Source: Rhodobacteraceae bacterium KLH11 (GTDB taxonomy: Bacteria; Pseudomonadota; Alphaproteobacteria; Rhodobacterales; Rhodobacteraceae). From it: 64,000 nt of DNA. The stretch spans positions 270,519 to 334,518 of the forward strand of contig DS999531.1 of NCBI GenBank assembly GCA_000158135.1, read 5' to 3'. The notes under the pieces were generated by a model, which had not been told where the DNA came from, ran no database searches, and saw only the letters and a list, made by a program, of their open reading frames with translations. A program made the translations under genes and the position numbers. Below, in pieces: positions 1 to 6,860 of this stretch. Position 1 is the stretch's first letter. The number at the start of each line of letters is the position of its first letter.

Positions 1-15
1 GCCCCCACACCCCCG

Positions 16-41
16 GAGTATTTGGGAAAAGATGAAGATCA
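16..41 (-). repeat. 26-bp stop-codon repeat, copy at argD 3' end
   Basis: Read on the minus strand this starts with the argD stop codon TGA and runs TGATCTTCATC, TTTTCCC, AAATACTC. The same 26 bases occur without mismatch at 12335-12360, where they start with the stop codon of valS. On the minus strand it continues into CCGGGGG, so it is related to the tail module of the composite elements near 17.5, 30.8 and 41.0 kb. Function unknown. Confidence 0.8.
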
Positions 42-1226
42 GACGGTTGCGAGTTGGCCTTCGACCTGCGTTGCGGTCTTGTCGAGGCGGATCAGGGCTT
101 GCGCAATGTCATCCTCGGTCAGGGTTAGCGGGGGCAGCAGGCGGATGACGTTGTCGGCGGCGGGAACAGTGATGACTTCGTTGTCATAGCCTGCGTTGAC
201 CACGTCGATATTGGCGGGTTTGCATTTCAGGCCCAGCATCAGGCCGGTGCCGCGCACCTCTTCGAACACATCGGGGTGGGCGGCGATCAGGCCTTCCAGT
301 TTCTGGCGCAGCAGGCCCGCCTTGCGGTTGACGCCTTCAAGGAAGGCGGGTGTGGCGACCTGATCAAGCACTGCGCAGCCAACAGCGCAGCCCAGTGGGT
401 TGCCCCCGTAGGTGGAGCCGTGGGTGCCTGCGGTCATGCCGCTGGCGGCGTCTTCGGTGGCCAGAACGGCCCCCAGGGGGAAGCCGCCGCCGATGCCTTT
501 GGCGACCATCATGATGTCGGGAGTGATGCCGGCCCATTCATGTGCGAAGAGTTTACCGGTACGTCCGACACCGCATTGGACCTCATCGAGAATCAGCAGC
601 AGGCCGTGATCATCGCAGATCTGGCGCAGGGCTTTGAGCTCGGTGTCGGGGACGGGGCGGATACCGCCCTCGCCCTGCACCGGTTCGATCATGATGGCTG
701 CGGTCTTGTCGGTGATGGCGTTGGTGACGCCGTCGAGATCTCCGAACATCAGATGGACAAAGCCGGGCAGCAGCGGGCCGAAGCCTTTGGTCATCTTCTC
801 GGACCCGGCGGCGGCAATGCCCGCCGAGGAGCGGCCATGGAAGGAGCCGTCGAATGTGATGATCTCGACCTTTTCGGGTTGGCCTTTGTCGTGGAAATGC
901 TTGCGGGCCATTTTCACGGCGAGTTCGCAGGATTCGGTACCGGAGTTGGTGAAGAACACCGTATCGGCGAAGGTGTGTTCCACCAGCTTGTCGGCCAGTG
1001 CCTGTTGCTGCGGGATGTGATAGAGGTTCGAGACATGCCACAGCGCATGCGCCTGTTCGGTCAGTGCCGCCACCAGCGCCGGATGCGCGTGGCCCAGTGC
1101 GTTTACCGCGATGCCTGCGCCGAGGTCCAAAAAACGTCGGCCATCCGCCTCGGTCAGCCAGGCGCCTTCGCCTTTCACGAAGGTCAGGGGCGCGCGATTA
1201 TAGGTCGGCAGAACGGACGGGATCAT
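39..1226 (-). CDS. argD: Acetylornithine aminotransferase (PLP, class III)
   Basis: Transfers an amino group from N-acetylornithine to 2-oxoglutarate (reversibly) in arginine biosynthesis; a soluble PLP enzyme of 395 residues, normal for the family. Visible signatures are the N-terminal LDLGAGIAVNALGHAHP block, the NSGTES phosphate-binding stretch, EPVQGEGG, LILDEVQCGVGRTG (cofactor aspartate) and the lysine of MMVAKGIGGGFPLGA that should form the Schiff base. The ATG at 1226 is preceded by AAGGAT at good spacing. The gene runs toward the left edge; argF often follows argD in relatives but would lie outside the window. A succinyl-diaminopimelate role (dapC) in the same enzyme is possible. Confidence 0.93.
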   Translation of the reverse strand: MIPSVLPTYNRAPLTFVKGEGAWLTEADGRRFLDLGAGIAVNALGHAHPALVAALTEQAHALWHVSNLYHIPQQQALADKLVEHTFADTVFFTNSGTESCELAVKMARKHFHDKGQPEKVEIITFDGSFHGRSSAGIAAAGSEKMTKGFGPLLPGFVHLMFGDLDGVTNAITDKTAAIMIEPVQGEGGIRPVPDTELKALRQICDDHGLLLILDEVQCGVGRTGKLFAHEWAGITPDIMMVAKGIGGGFPLGAVLATEDAASGMTAGTHGSTYGGNPLGCAVGCAVLDQVATPAFLEGVNRKAGLLRQKLEGLIAAHPDVFEEVRGTGLMLGLKCKPANIDVVNAGYDNEVITVPAADNVIRLLPPLTLTEDDIAQALIRLDKTATQVEGQLATV

Positions 1227-1512
1227 CGGATCATCCTTTTCGAATAGTTTGAGCCCTGTGAGTGATACACGAGAGCTATGGTCGTCAACTGATTTGGTGA
1301 GGTTTGCGCGGATTTCGACAGCGCAAATGGATCAAACGGGCCGGTTACGCGGTCAGGCGTCGGCGTCGGAGGCGCAGGATATGGGCGTGTCTGATCATGA
1401 CGGGTCGTATAGCGGGGTACGAGCCATCTGAAAACCCTGTTTTTCAGGACGCTCAGAATTCATTCTGCATCCGGGCCTTGCCATTTGCCCCGCACTGACG
1501 CACGGGTAGGCC

Positions 1513-2403
1513 ATGACCCCGATCCGCCAGAACCCTGCCCTTGCGGCTTTGCTGATCCTTGCGGCCAGTGCTCTTTTGGCGGCAACGACATTGCTGGCCA
1601 AAGCACTGGGAACCGAAGTTCTGGGACCTGCGCTGCATCCGATGCAGATCAGCCATGGGCGGTTTCTGTTTGCCTTTCTGGTCCTTGTCAGCGCGGTCGG
1701 TGTATTGCGCCCGCAACTGCGCCGCCCGCATTGGGGGCTGCATATCGGGCGGACGAGTTTTGGCTGGCTGGGGATCACGCTGATGTTTGCCTCGGTCGCT
1801 TATATCCCGATTGCGGATGCAACGGCGATTTCGTTTCTGAACCCGGTCTTTGCCATGGTGTTGGCAATTCCGCTGTTGAAGGAAGGCGTGGGCCCATGGC
1901 GCTGGCTGGCGGCTGCCGTGGCGCTGCTTGGTGCGCTGGTGCTTTTGCGCCCGACGCCCGCCAGCTTTCAGCCCGCCGCGTTGCTGGCATTGACGGCGGC
2001 GATGGTGATCGGGATGGAGCTGATTTTCATCAAGAAGCTCTCGGGCCGTGAGATTCCGATCCAGATTCTGCTGATCAACAATGCGATGGGGCTGACCATT
2101 GCCTCGGTCGCGGTCAGCTTTGTGTTTCAATGGCCCACCCCGCAGCAATGGGTGGCGCTGGCGGGAATCGGGGGGCTGATGGCGTGCGCGCAGGCGTGTT
2201 TCGTCAATGGAATGGCCCGGGCCGATGCCTCGTTTGTGGCCCCGATCAGCTATGCCACCCTGATCTTTGCCGCCTTCTATGATTTCGCGGTGTTCAAGGT
2301 GATCCCGGATGGGATCAGTCTGATCGGGTCTGCGATCATCCTGACCGGAGGCCTGATTCTGGTCTGGCGCGAGGCCCGCCAACGTCAGGCCTTGAGCCGG
2401 TAG
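1513..2403 (+). CDS. DMT-superfamily (EamA) transporter
   Basis: A 296-residue hydrophobic protein with about ten predicted membrane segments in two repeated halves, the layout of EamA/RhaT-type drug/metabolite transporters in the inner membrane. Each half ends in the typical glycine-rich helix pair (near AVALLGALVLLRP and GSAIILTGGLILVW). The substrate cannot be read from the sequence; relatives export amino acids or metabolites. The start follows GGGTAGGCC. The last 19 bases overlap the convergent ABC permease gene, so the two 3' ends interlock. The 286-base gap upstream (1227-1512) shows no gene or clear signal. Confidence 0.85.
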   Translation: MTPIRQNPALAALLILAASALLAATTLLAKALGTEVLGPALHPMQISHGRFLFAFLVLVSAVGVLRPQLRRPHWGLHIGRTSFGWLGITLMFASVAYIPIADATAISFLNPVFAMVLAIPLLKEGVGPWRWLAAAVALLGALVLLRPTPASFQPAALLALTAAMVIGMELIFIKKLSGREIPIQILLINNAMGLTIASVAVSFVFQWPTPQQWVALAGIGGLMACAQACFVNGMARADASFVAPISYATLIFAAFYDFAVFKVIPDGISLIGSAIILTGGLILVWREARQRQALSR

Positions 2404-3200
2404 CCCGTGCGCAGCATCTGCCATGTCAGCCCGCCAACAAGCAGGGTCGCACCGGCGCAGACCACCATGCCCAACCACACAGAGCTGTCGGACACGCCAA
2501 TCATGCCATAGCGCAGCCCGTCGATCAGGTAGAACACCGGGTTCACATGGCTGAGGCGGTTCAGCACCGGTGGCAGCGCCTGAACCGAATAGAAGGTGCC
2601 CGACAGAAAGGCCAAAGGTGTGACGATGAAATTGGTGATCGCCGCCATCTGGTCGAACTTGTTGGCGAATATCCCGGCAAACAGGCCCAGCGCGCCCATG
2701 AACGCACCGCCCAGCACCACAAAGATCAGCGCGATCAGGGGGTTCTGCGGCACGATACCCAGAACCAGCGCCAGTGCAAACGCCACGACGAATGCAATCA
2801 GGATGCCACGTGCGATGCCTCCGGCCAGATACCCCAGCAGGATTTCCAGCGGTGAGAGCGGCGGCATCAGCGTGTCGACGATGTTGCCCTGTACCTTGGC
2901 GATCACCATCGAGGACGAGGTGTTGGCAAAGGCGTTCTGGATCACCGTCATCATCATGATACCCGGTGCCAGAAAGGTCAGGAACGGCACACCCATTACG
3001 TCCGACCGGCTGGGACCGATAGCAATGTTGAAGATCAGCAGGAACAAACCGGCAGTCACCAAAGGGGCCAGCAGGGTTTGTGTCCACACAGCCAGAAAGC
3101 GCAGGGTTTCGCGCTGCGCCAGCGTGTAAAGGCCCATCCAGTTCACCGCACCAAAGCGGCGCGCGTCTTGATCCATAAGATTTTGCATGTCCTGCCCCAT
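2385..3200 (-). CDS. ABC-2 type transporter permease
   Basis: A 271-residue membrane protein of the ABC-2 permease family (relatives include polysaccharide, lipid or drug exporters). Six or so membrane helices are visible, with the family block around PLSPLEILLGYLAGGIARG and the conserved FLSGTFYSVQALPPVL / HVNPVFYLIDGLRYG motifs near the C-terminus, which strongly resemble NodJ/YadH-like permeases. No ATPase gene is adjacent, so its partner must be encoded elsewhere. Three in-frame ATGs lie close together (3200, 3188, 3176); the longest is given but the true start is uncertain. Divergent from gcrA. Confidence 0.85.
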   Translation of the reverse strand: MGQDMQNLMDQDARRFGAVNWMGLYTLAQRETLRFLAVWTQTLLAPLVTAGLFLLIFNIAIGPSRSDVMGVPFLTFLAPGIMMMTVIQNAFANTSSSMVIAKVQGNIVDTLMPPLSPLEILLGYLAGGIARGILIAFVVAFALALVLGIVPQNPLIALIFVVLGGAFMGALGLFAGIFANKFDQMAAITNFIVTPLAFLSGTFYSVQALPPVLNRLSHVNPVFYLIDGLRYGMIGVSDSSVWLGMVVCAGATLLVGGLTWQMLRTGYRLKA

Positions 3201-3204
3201 ACCT

Positions 3205-3310
3205 GATTCGAAGACCGCTTGTAACTCGGCCCGCAGTGTTTAGAATAGGGCGCTGAGACGAATTCCCAAGGCGGCCCGAATCCGGGGCCGCTTTCCGCTT
3301 TTGAAAGGCA
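3205..3310 (+). promoter_or_regulatory. gcrA upstream/leader region with two GANTC sites and a hairpin
   Basis: The divergent gap before gcrA has two GANTC sites, the CcrM methylation target of alphaproteobacteria (GATTC at 3205-3209 and GAATC at 3278-3282). The second lies in the loop of a GC-rich hairpin (GCGGCCC 3271-3277 with GGGCCGC about 3285-3291) followed by CTTTCCGCTTTT and then the gcrA ribosome site GAAAGG. CTTTC can also pair with GAAAG of the ribosome site. That this controls gcrA is inference. Confidence 0.4.
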
Positions 3311-3314
3311 AATG

Positions 3315-3884
3315 ATGTCCTGGACTGACGAGCGTGTAGAGCTGCTGAAAAAGATGTGGGGCGAGGGCCAGTCGGCCAGCCAGATCGCCAAGGAACTGGG
3401 CGGCGTGACCCGCAACGCGGTGATCGGCAAGGTGCACCGTCTGGGCCTGTCGAACCGTGCGACCAGCGCCAGCCCGGCCAAGGCCGAACCGAAAGAGAAA
3501 CCGGCCCCCGCGCCCAAGGCCGAGGCCAAGCCGAAACCTGCACCCAAGACCGAACCGGCCCGCCCGGCGCCTGCCCCGGAAGCCAAACCCGCGGTCCCTG
3601 CCCGCCGCCAGATCATTCCGGCCGGTCAGCCACTGCCACCGCAGCCCTCGGCCAATGAGATCAGCCCCGAGGCGCTGGCCAAGGTCAACGAGATCGAGAA
3701 GAAGGCCAAAAAGCTGACGTTGATGGAGCTGACCGAGAAAACCTGCAAATGGCCTGTCGGCGACCCCGCAACCGAGGATTTCTGGTTCTGCGGCCTGCCG
3801 GTCGAGGCGGGCAAACCCTATTGCGAGGCGCATGTGGGCGTGGCGTTCCAACCGATGAGCTCGCGCCGGGATCGTCGGCGGTAA
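3315..3884 (+). CDS. gcrA: GcrA cell-cycle regulator
   Basis: GcrA is a DNA-binding cofactor of sigma-70 RNA polymerase in alphaproteobacteria that activates promoters carrying CcrM-methylated GANTC sites. The first 45 residues (MSWTDERVELLKKMWGEG, then SASQIAKELGG and RNAVIGKVHRLGLS) match the family's helix-turn-helix head almost exactly. A long Lys/Pro/Ala linker follows, then the C-terminal sigma-binding part with CKWPVGDP, FCGLPVEAGKPYC and EAHVGVAFQP. Two adjacent ATGs exist (3312, 3315); 3315 is preferred because it gives the family N-terminus and better spacing from GAAAGG. Length of 189 residues is typical. Confidence 0.95.
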   Translation: MSWTDERVELLKKMWGEGQSASQIAKELGGVTRNAVIGKVHRLGLSNRATSASPAKAEPKEKPAPAPKAEAKPKPAPKTEPARPAPAPEAKPAVPARRQIIPAGQPLPPQPSANEISPEALAKVNEIEKKAKKLTLMELTEKTCKWPVGDPATEDFWFCGLPVEAGKPYCEAHVGVAFQPMSSRRDRRR

Positions 3885-4009
3885 TCGGGAACGATAGAAC
3901 CTAAATCATTACTATAGAACGTAAGAAGGTTGCAGGCGTTTCGTTTCGCCTCTTTCCGGTAGTGTTGCCAAGTCAAAGTCAACGCAAGGCGTAACGGGTT
4001 CATGCTAAG

Positions 4010-4043
4010 AAAACACCCTCGCTGAAAGCAGCGCAGGTGTTTT
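4010..4043. terminator. Hairpin between gcrA and the small lipoprotein gene
   Basis: AAAACACC (4010-4017) pairs with GGTGTTTT (4036-4043), enclosing a second stem CGCTG/CAGCG with loop AAAG. It has A's before and T's after, so it could end transcription from both converging sides. The rest of 3885-4122 shows nothing else. Confidence 0.5.
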
Positions 4044-4122
4044 CGACCGGAGCGTCGGCTGTGCGGACAAAGCCGAATTTCGTTGCAGTTGATCAAAAGT
4101 CCGCTAACCGCCCAACTTCAAA

Positions 4123-4266
4123 TCATGAGATTTGTTGCTCCGCAGAACACTCACCCGTACCGCCTATACCTCCTTCACGCGGACATTCGTTCGCTGGCGG
4201 CGCCTCGTAGGCCGTGCAGGCAGCGAGCGCAAGAAAGGCGGCGAGCGCAATTATCTTAACTATCAT
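4123..4266 (-). CDS. Small predicted lipoprotein (47 residues)
   Basis: A short reading frame that starts inside the end of the upstream HTH gene (11-base overlap, different frame). The product opens MIVKIIALAAFLALAACTAY: a lysine near the N-terminus, a hydrophobic stretch and the lipobox LALAAC, so the mature lipoprotein would be about 31 residues starting at Cys17. The mature part has two further cysteines and a GGIGGTG motif. From memory, GGIGGTG-like motifs occur near the N-terminus of DUF5666 proteins often encoded beside DUF6502 genes, so this may be a short relative or remnant; I am not sure. Upstream GAGG is rather far from the ATG, so translational coupling is likely. Confidence 0.6.
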   Translation of the reverse strand: MIVKIIALAAFLALAACTAYEAPPANECPREGGIGGTGECSAEQQIS

Positions 4267-5002
4267 CTGGCTTGGCCTCACAGTTCATGTCATCGAAAAA
4301 GTATCCACCTGCGCGGAATCGGTGAGGACCGTCTTCGGTCGTTGGCAGAGTTCGGGCCATTGTGTCTAGTTCTTGCAGTGTCTGCTTCATTCGGGCTCGG
4401 AAGTGTTTATCCAGTTGCTCTGTCGCGCTTGCGGATAGTCCTTTGTAGTGAACGCTCATGTCGTATTTCTCCCCCGCTTCCACGACGTTCGATACCGCTG
4501 TCGCAAGATGATCACCCACGTTGTCCGCCAGATAGGCTAATTGATCATCTGAGCCAGAAAGAGGTTTGTAGCTGCGAGTGTTCAAAATGACCGTGTCTCC
4601 GATTTCCTTGACAGCACCATTTTCAATGAGAACGTCCAAAAAGGTGCGCGGATGGACATCTTTTCGTACGCAGCGCGCGAGTTCGGTAAAGCTCGGGCCA
4701 TCGCCTTGTATGGGGATTCCTTCAGGATCGTAGGCCGGGTCATCCCACCAAAGGGCGATTATTTCAGCTAAGGGCTGACGGTGGTTCTGCGCGGGAGTTG
4801 CTTCGCGGCGCAAACGCGCGATATCGCGTCGCTGCAATCCTGTCAGGATGCTGATTTTGCTATCAGTCACCTCACCGTCGCCAAGGGAGTTTGCGGCCAC
4901 GATATATGCGTGTCGCAAACGGTGCTCCACGACCGGAAACAGCCAACCTTTTCGGACAGCAAGTCGGGCGAGAGGCCGCAAGATTGGATCGAGCCAGATC
5001 AT
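4256..5002 (-). CDS. DUF6502-type HTH protein, probable regulator
   Basis: A 248-residue soluble protein that fits the DUF6502 family: the start MIWLDPILRPLARLAVRKGW, then a helix-turn-helix-like stretch at about residues 45-66 (VTDSKISILTGLQRRDIARL), a middle region with IIALWWDDPAYDPEGIP, and a C-terminal charged helical part. The family has no established biochemical role; the HTH makes a DNA-binding regulator plausible. The ATG at 5002 is chosen because it gives the family-like N-terminus; an in-frame ATG at 5065 is less likely. A TATAAT lies only 15 bases upstream and no ribosome site is visible, suggesting a leaderless or very short-leader mRNA. It overlaps the small lipoprotein gene and is divergent from another lipoprotein gene. 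Confidence 0.7.
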   Translation of the reverse strand: MIWLDPILRPLARLAVRKGWLFPVVEHRLRHAYIVAANSLGDGEVTDSKISILTGLQRRDIARLRREATPAQNHRQPLAEIIALWWDDPAYDPEGIPIQGDGPSFTELARCVRKDVHPRTFLDVLIENGAVKEIGDTVILNTRSYKPLSGSDDQLAYLADNVGDHLATAVSNVVEAGEKYDMSVHYKGLSASATEQLDKHFRARMKQTLQELDTMARTLPTTEDGPHRFRAGGYFFDDMNCEAKPDDS

Positions 5003-5019
5003 ATGTGCAATTCGCACAT
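5003..5019. promoter_or_regulatory. Palindromic operator 1 (touches the DUF6502 start codon)
   Basis: ATGTGCAATTCGCACAT, 6-bp arms ATGTGC/GCACAT around 5 bases. It directly abuts the start codon at 5002 and overlaps the -10 box of the minus-strand promoter, the layout of a repressor site. A second copy lies 46 bp away. Confidence 0.65.
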
Positions 5020-5023
5020 TATA
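5018..5023 (-). promoter_or_regulatory. -10 box TATAAT of the DUF6502 gene
   Basis: A perfect TATAAT on the minus strand, 15 bases before the start codon. No good -35 hexamer is seen at 17 bases, so an activator or the palindromes may compensate. Predicted transcription start is about 5011, nearly at the ATG. Confidence 0.5.
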
Positions 5024-5048
5024 CTTGACCGCGCAATGAAAAAGTGAG

Positions 5049-5065
5049 ATGTGCAAAATGCACAT
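5049..5065. promoter_or_regulatory. Palindromic operator 2
   Basis: ATGTGCAAAATGCACAT, perfect 7-bp arms ATGTGCA/TGCACAT around 3 bases. It shares the ATGTGCA...GCACAT pattern of operator 1, centre-to-centre 46 bp, and lies 40 bases before the lipoprotein start on the plus strand. Confidence 0.65.
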
Positions 5066-5104
5066 TCAATGTTTAGTCACTACCTTTTGGAACGGAGCAC
5101 ACCT

Positions 5105-5665
5105 ATGAAGCTGATGATTTTTGTTTATTTTGCTGCACTGCTAAGCGCTTGTTCGACCCCAACATTTGTAGGAGACGCACCGCCAGTTCCTGTGACCTCT
5201 ACAACTCCGGATCACTTTGATCTGCCCGCCCGCTTCGCGTTTGCGCGAGTTGTATACGGCATGACGCAAGCAGCAGGTACTGAGGAAACGACGCTTTGGA
5301 CGAACTTGGCCAATCGCGCTGACAGTCTCGGCAGCTTTTCACCCCTCGTTCGCGGTGACACCTATCGCTGGCGCGCCACTCGAACTACTTTGATCGAAAC
5401 CGCCCGTGAGCAACGCTACAATTACTTGCTCCTTGTTCGGATGTATCCCTCAACTGGGTCGGCCGATGTTGCTCTTGTCCATGTCGGCTCCGGCGGTGTG
5501 ATGGCCACTGCACAGGCTGTCTCGCCCACCGGTGGCCAGCGCGGTTTTTGGGGTGGACGGATCAACAATCCCAAACGATTGGAGCGCGCCACACTGAAAA
5601 TTGCGCAAGCGACAGCTCCGGTCGTTGAAGAAATGCTTCGCGGTGCGGCTGACCGACAGCGTTAG
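5105..5665 (+). CDS. Predicted lipoprotein of unknown function
   Basis: A 186-residue protein opening MKLMIFVYFAALLSACSTP: signal peptide with lipobox LLSAC, lipidated Cys15, then a proline/threonine-rich linker and a globular domain of about 150 residues. The domain has alternating hydrophobic strands (RYNYLLLVRMYP, DVALVHVG, GGVMATAQAV) resembling small alpha/beta lipoprotein domains that sense or bind at the envelope, but I do not recognise the family. The start at 5105 is chosen over upstream GTG/ATG codons because GGAG lies 7 bases before it and it yields the signal peptide. Divergent from the DUF6502 gene across two shared palindromes, so probably co-regulated. Confidence 0.75.
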   Translation: MKLMIFVYFAALLSACSTPTFVGDAPPVPVTSTTPDHFDLPARFAFARVVYGMTQAAGTEETTLWTNLANRADSLGSFSPLVRGDTYRWRATRTTLIETAREQRYNYLLLVRMYPSTGSADVALVHVGSGGVMATAQAVSPTGGQRGFWGGRINNPKRLERATLKIAQATAPVVEEMLRGAADRQR

Positions 5666-5783
5666 TCAGTTGGATCAGCGATGGCAACGCAGTCATTCCA
5701 ACATCGCGCAGCATTCTGTAAAATGGGCTCGAATCTGACATTGAGGTCGGTGATCTTGGAGCCTCTGGCACATGATCAGCCTT

Positions 5784-6860
5784 TCACTGCGCCGGATGCG
5801 ATGGCAAATCGGGCATTGGCACCCAGCGGGGCAACTCATCCGGTGCGACGGACACATGCAGCTTCTCTGACCTATCCCGCCCCACCTTGCGGTGCTTGCG
5901 CAGCAGGAAAATCTTACCCCAGCCGCGCCATGTGCCAACGGATCGGGCATGGGGATCAGTCGGGAAGCGGTCGCGCCACCCTTCAGGCAACGGCAGGCCG
6001 TGCAATTCGGCCTTATCCAGCATCCAGATCAGAGAGATGTTGCTGAGCGGCCGGGCCTCTTCAAACCCGTTCAACTGGCCGCCAACATCGCCATGGGTGC
6101 CGCGGAACCAGACCTGTTCCACATGGCCCTTGAAATCGGGGGTACATTTCCACAGCACCGGCTCGAACACTTCGCGGGTCTCGTCCAGCGCCATGGCGTG
6201 ATAGCCGTGGCGGGTGGCCGGGCCAAGCTGGTGGTTGTGGAAGGCGTGGCGTTCCTCGGCCCAGCGCCACAGCAGCGGCAGGCGCAGGCCCAGCGCCTTG
6301 ACCGTGTCCCAGACGCCGATCATCTCAATGGCGACATCCTCGTGGCAGAATTGCTGCCGGAACTCGGCCGCCGCCGCGCCGTTGGTGGTGCATTCATAGT
6401 GGCGATAGGCCTGTTTGATATTGCGGACGGTGGCGTGTTCGGCCTTGAGCAAACCGATCGCGTCAATCACGCCTGCAAGGCTGCGCACCCCGTAGGCGCC
6501 CCGCGAATAGCCGATGAAAAAGATCTTGTCGCCGGGTTTGTAGCGCGAAGCCAGATAGCCATAGGCACGCCGGATCTGCCGGTTGATGCCCCGCCCCATC
6601 ATCACGTCCAGCGAGGATTTCCAGCTGTCCCACTGCACCCCGGCCTCATAAGACACCGAGACCTTGCTGCCCATCTCGCAGCACAGTTGCAGGGTCTGGC
6701 CCGCGTGGGTCTCAAAGCCCGGCTCCAGCGTCGACATGGTGCCGTCGAGGATAATGACATGGCTGATCGGGTCGCGGTGGCGCGCCTCGGCCGAGTGCTC
6801 GGACCGCAAGGGCCGCCCGAGCCATCCCAGTACCTTTCTACTCAGCCGCGACAGAACCAT
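5784..6860 (-). CDS. DUF2235 alpha/beta-hydrolase-like protein
   Basis: A 358-residue protein of the DUF2235 group (T6SS phospholipase-like alpha/beta hydrolases, mostly untested). The nucleophile elbow GYSRGAYGVRSLAG is visible near residue 118, the HVIILDGTMST start of the domain near residue 34, an IGVWDTV strand, and GTHGDVGG supplying likely Asp/His residues. No signal peptide or membrane helix is clear. The ATG at 6860 lies inside the last codons of the upstream molybdoenzyme gene (23-base overlap) with only a weak ribosome site, so translation is probably coupled. No T6SS genes are present nearby; the substrate is unknown. Confidence 0.8.
   Translation of the reverse strand: MVLSRLSRKVLGWLGRPLRSEHSAEARHRDPISHVIILDGTMSTLEPGFETHAGQTLQLCCEMGSKVSVSYEAGVQWDSWKSSLDVMMGRGINRQIRRAYGYLASRYKPGDKIFFIGYSRGAYGVRSLAGVIDAIGLLKAEHATVRNIKQAYRHYECTTNGAAAAEFRQQFCHEDVAIEMIGVWDTVKALGLRLPLLWRWAEERHAFHNHQLGPATRHGYHAMALDETREVFEPVLWKCTPDFKGHVEQVWFRGTHGDVGGQLNGFEEARPLSNISLIWMLDKAELHGLPLPEGWRDRFPTDPHARSVGTWRGWGKIFLLRKHRKVGRDRSEKLHVSVAPDELPRWVPMPDLPSHPAQ

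Noticed and set aside
276..1247. Plus-strand frame opposite argD
   Set aside because: Mirrors argD codons; no homology or start signal.
1453..3543. Long open frame on the minus strand (696 codons) across the DMT transporter and ABC permease
   Set aside because: Arginine/proline/histidine-rich translation with no domain, antisense or out of frame to two well-recognised genes; a GC-codon shadow.
3818..4096. 92-codon minus-strand frame after gcrA
   Set aside because: Runs into gcrA antisense and crosses a terminator-like hairpin; no family likeness.
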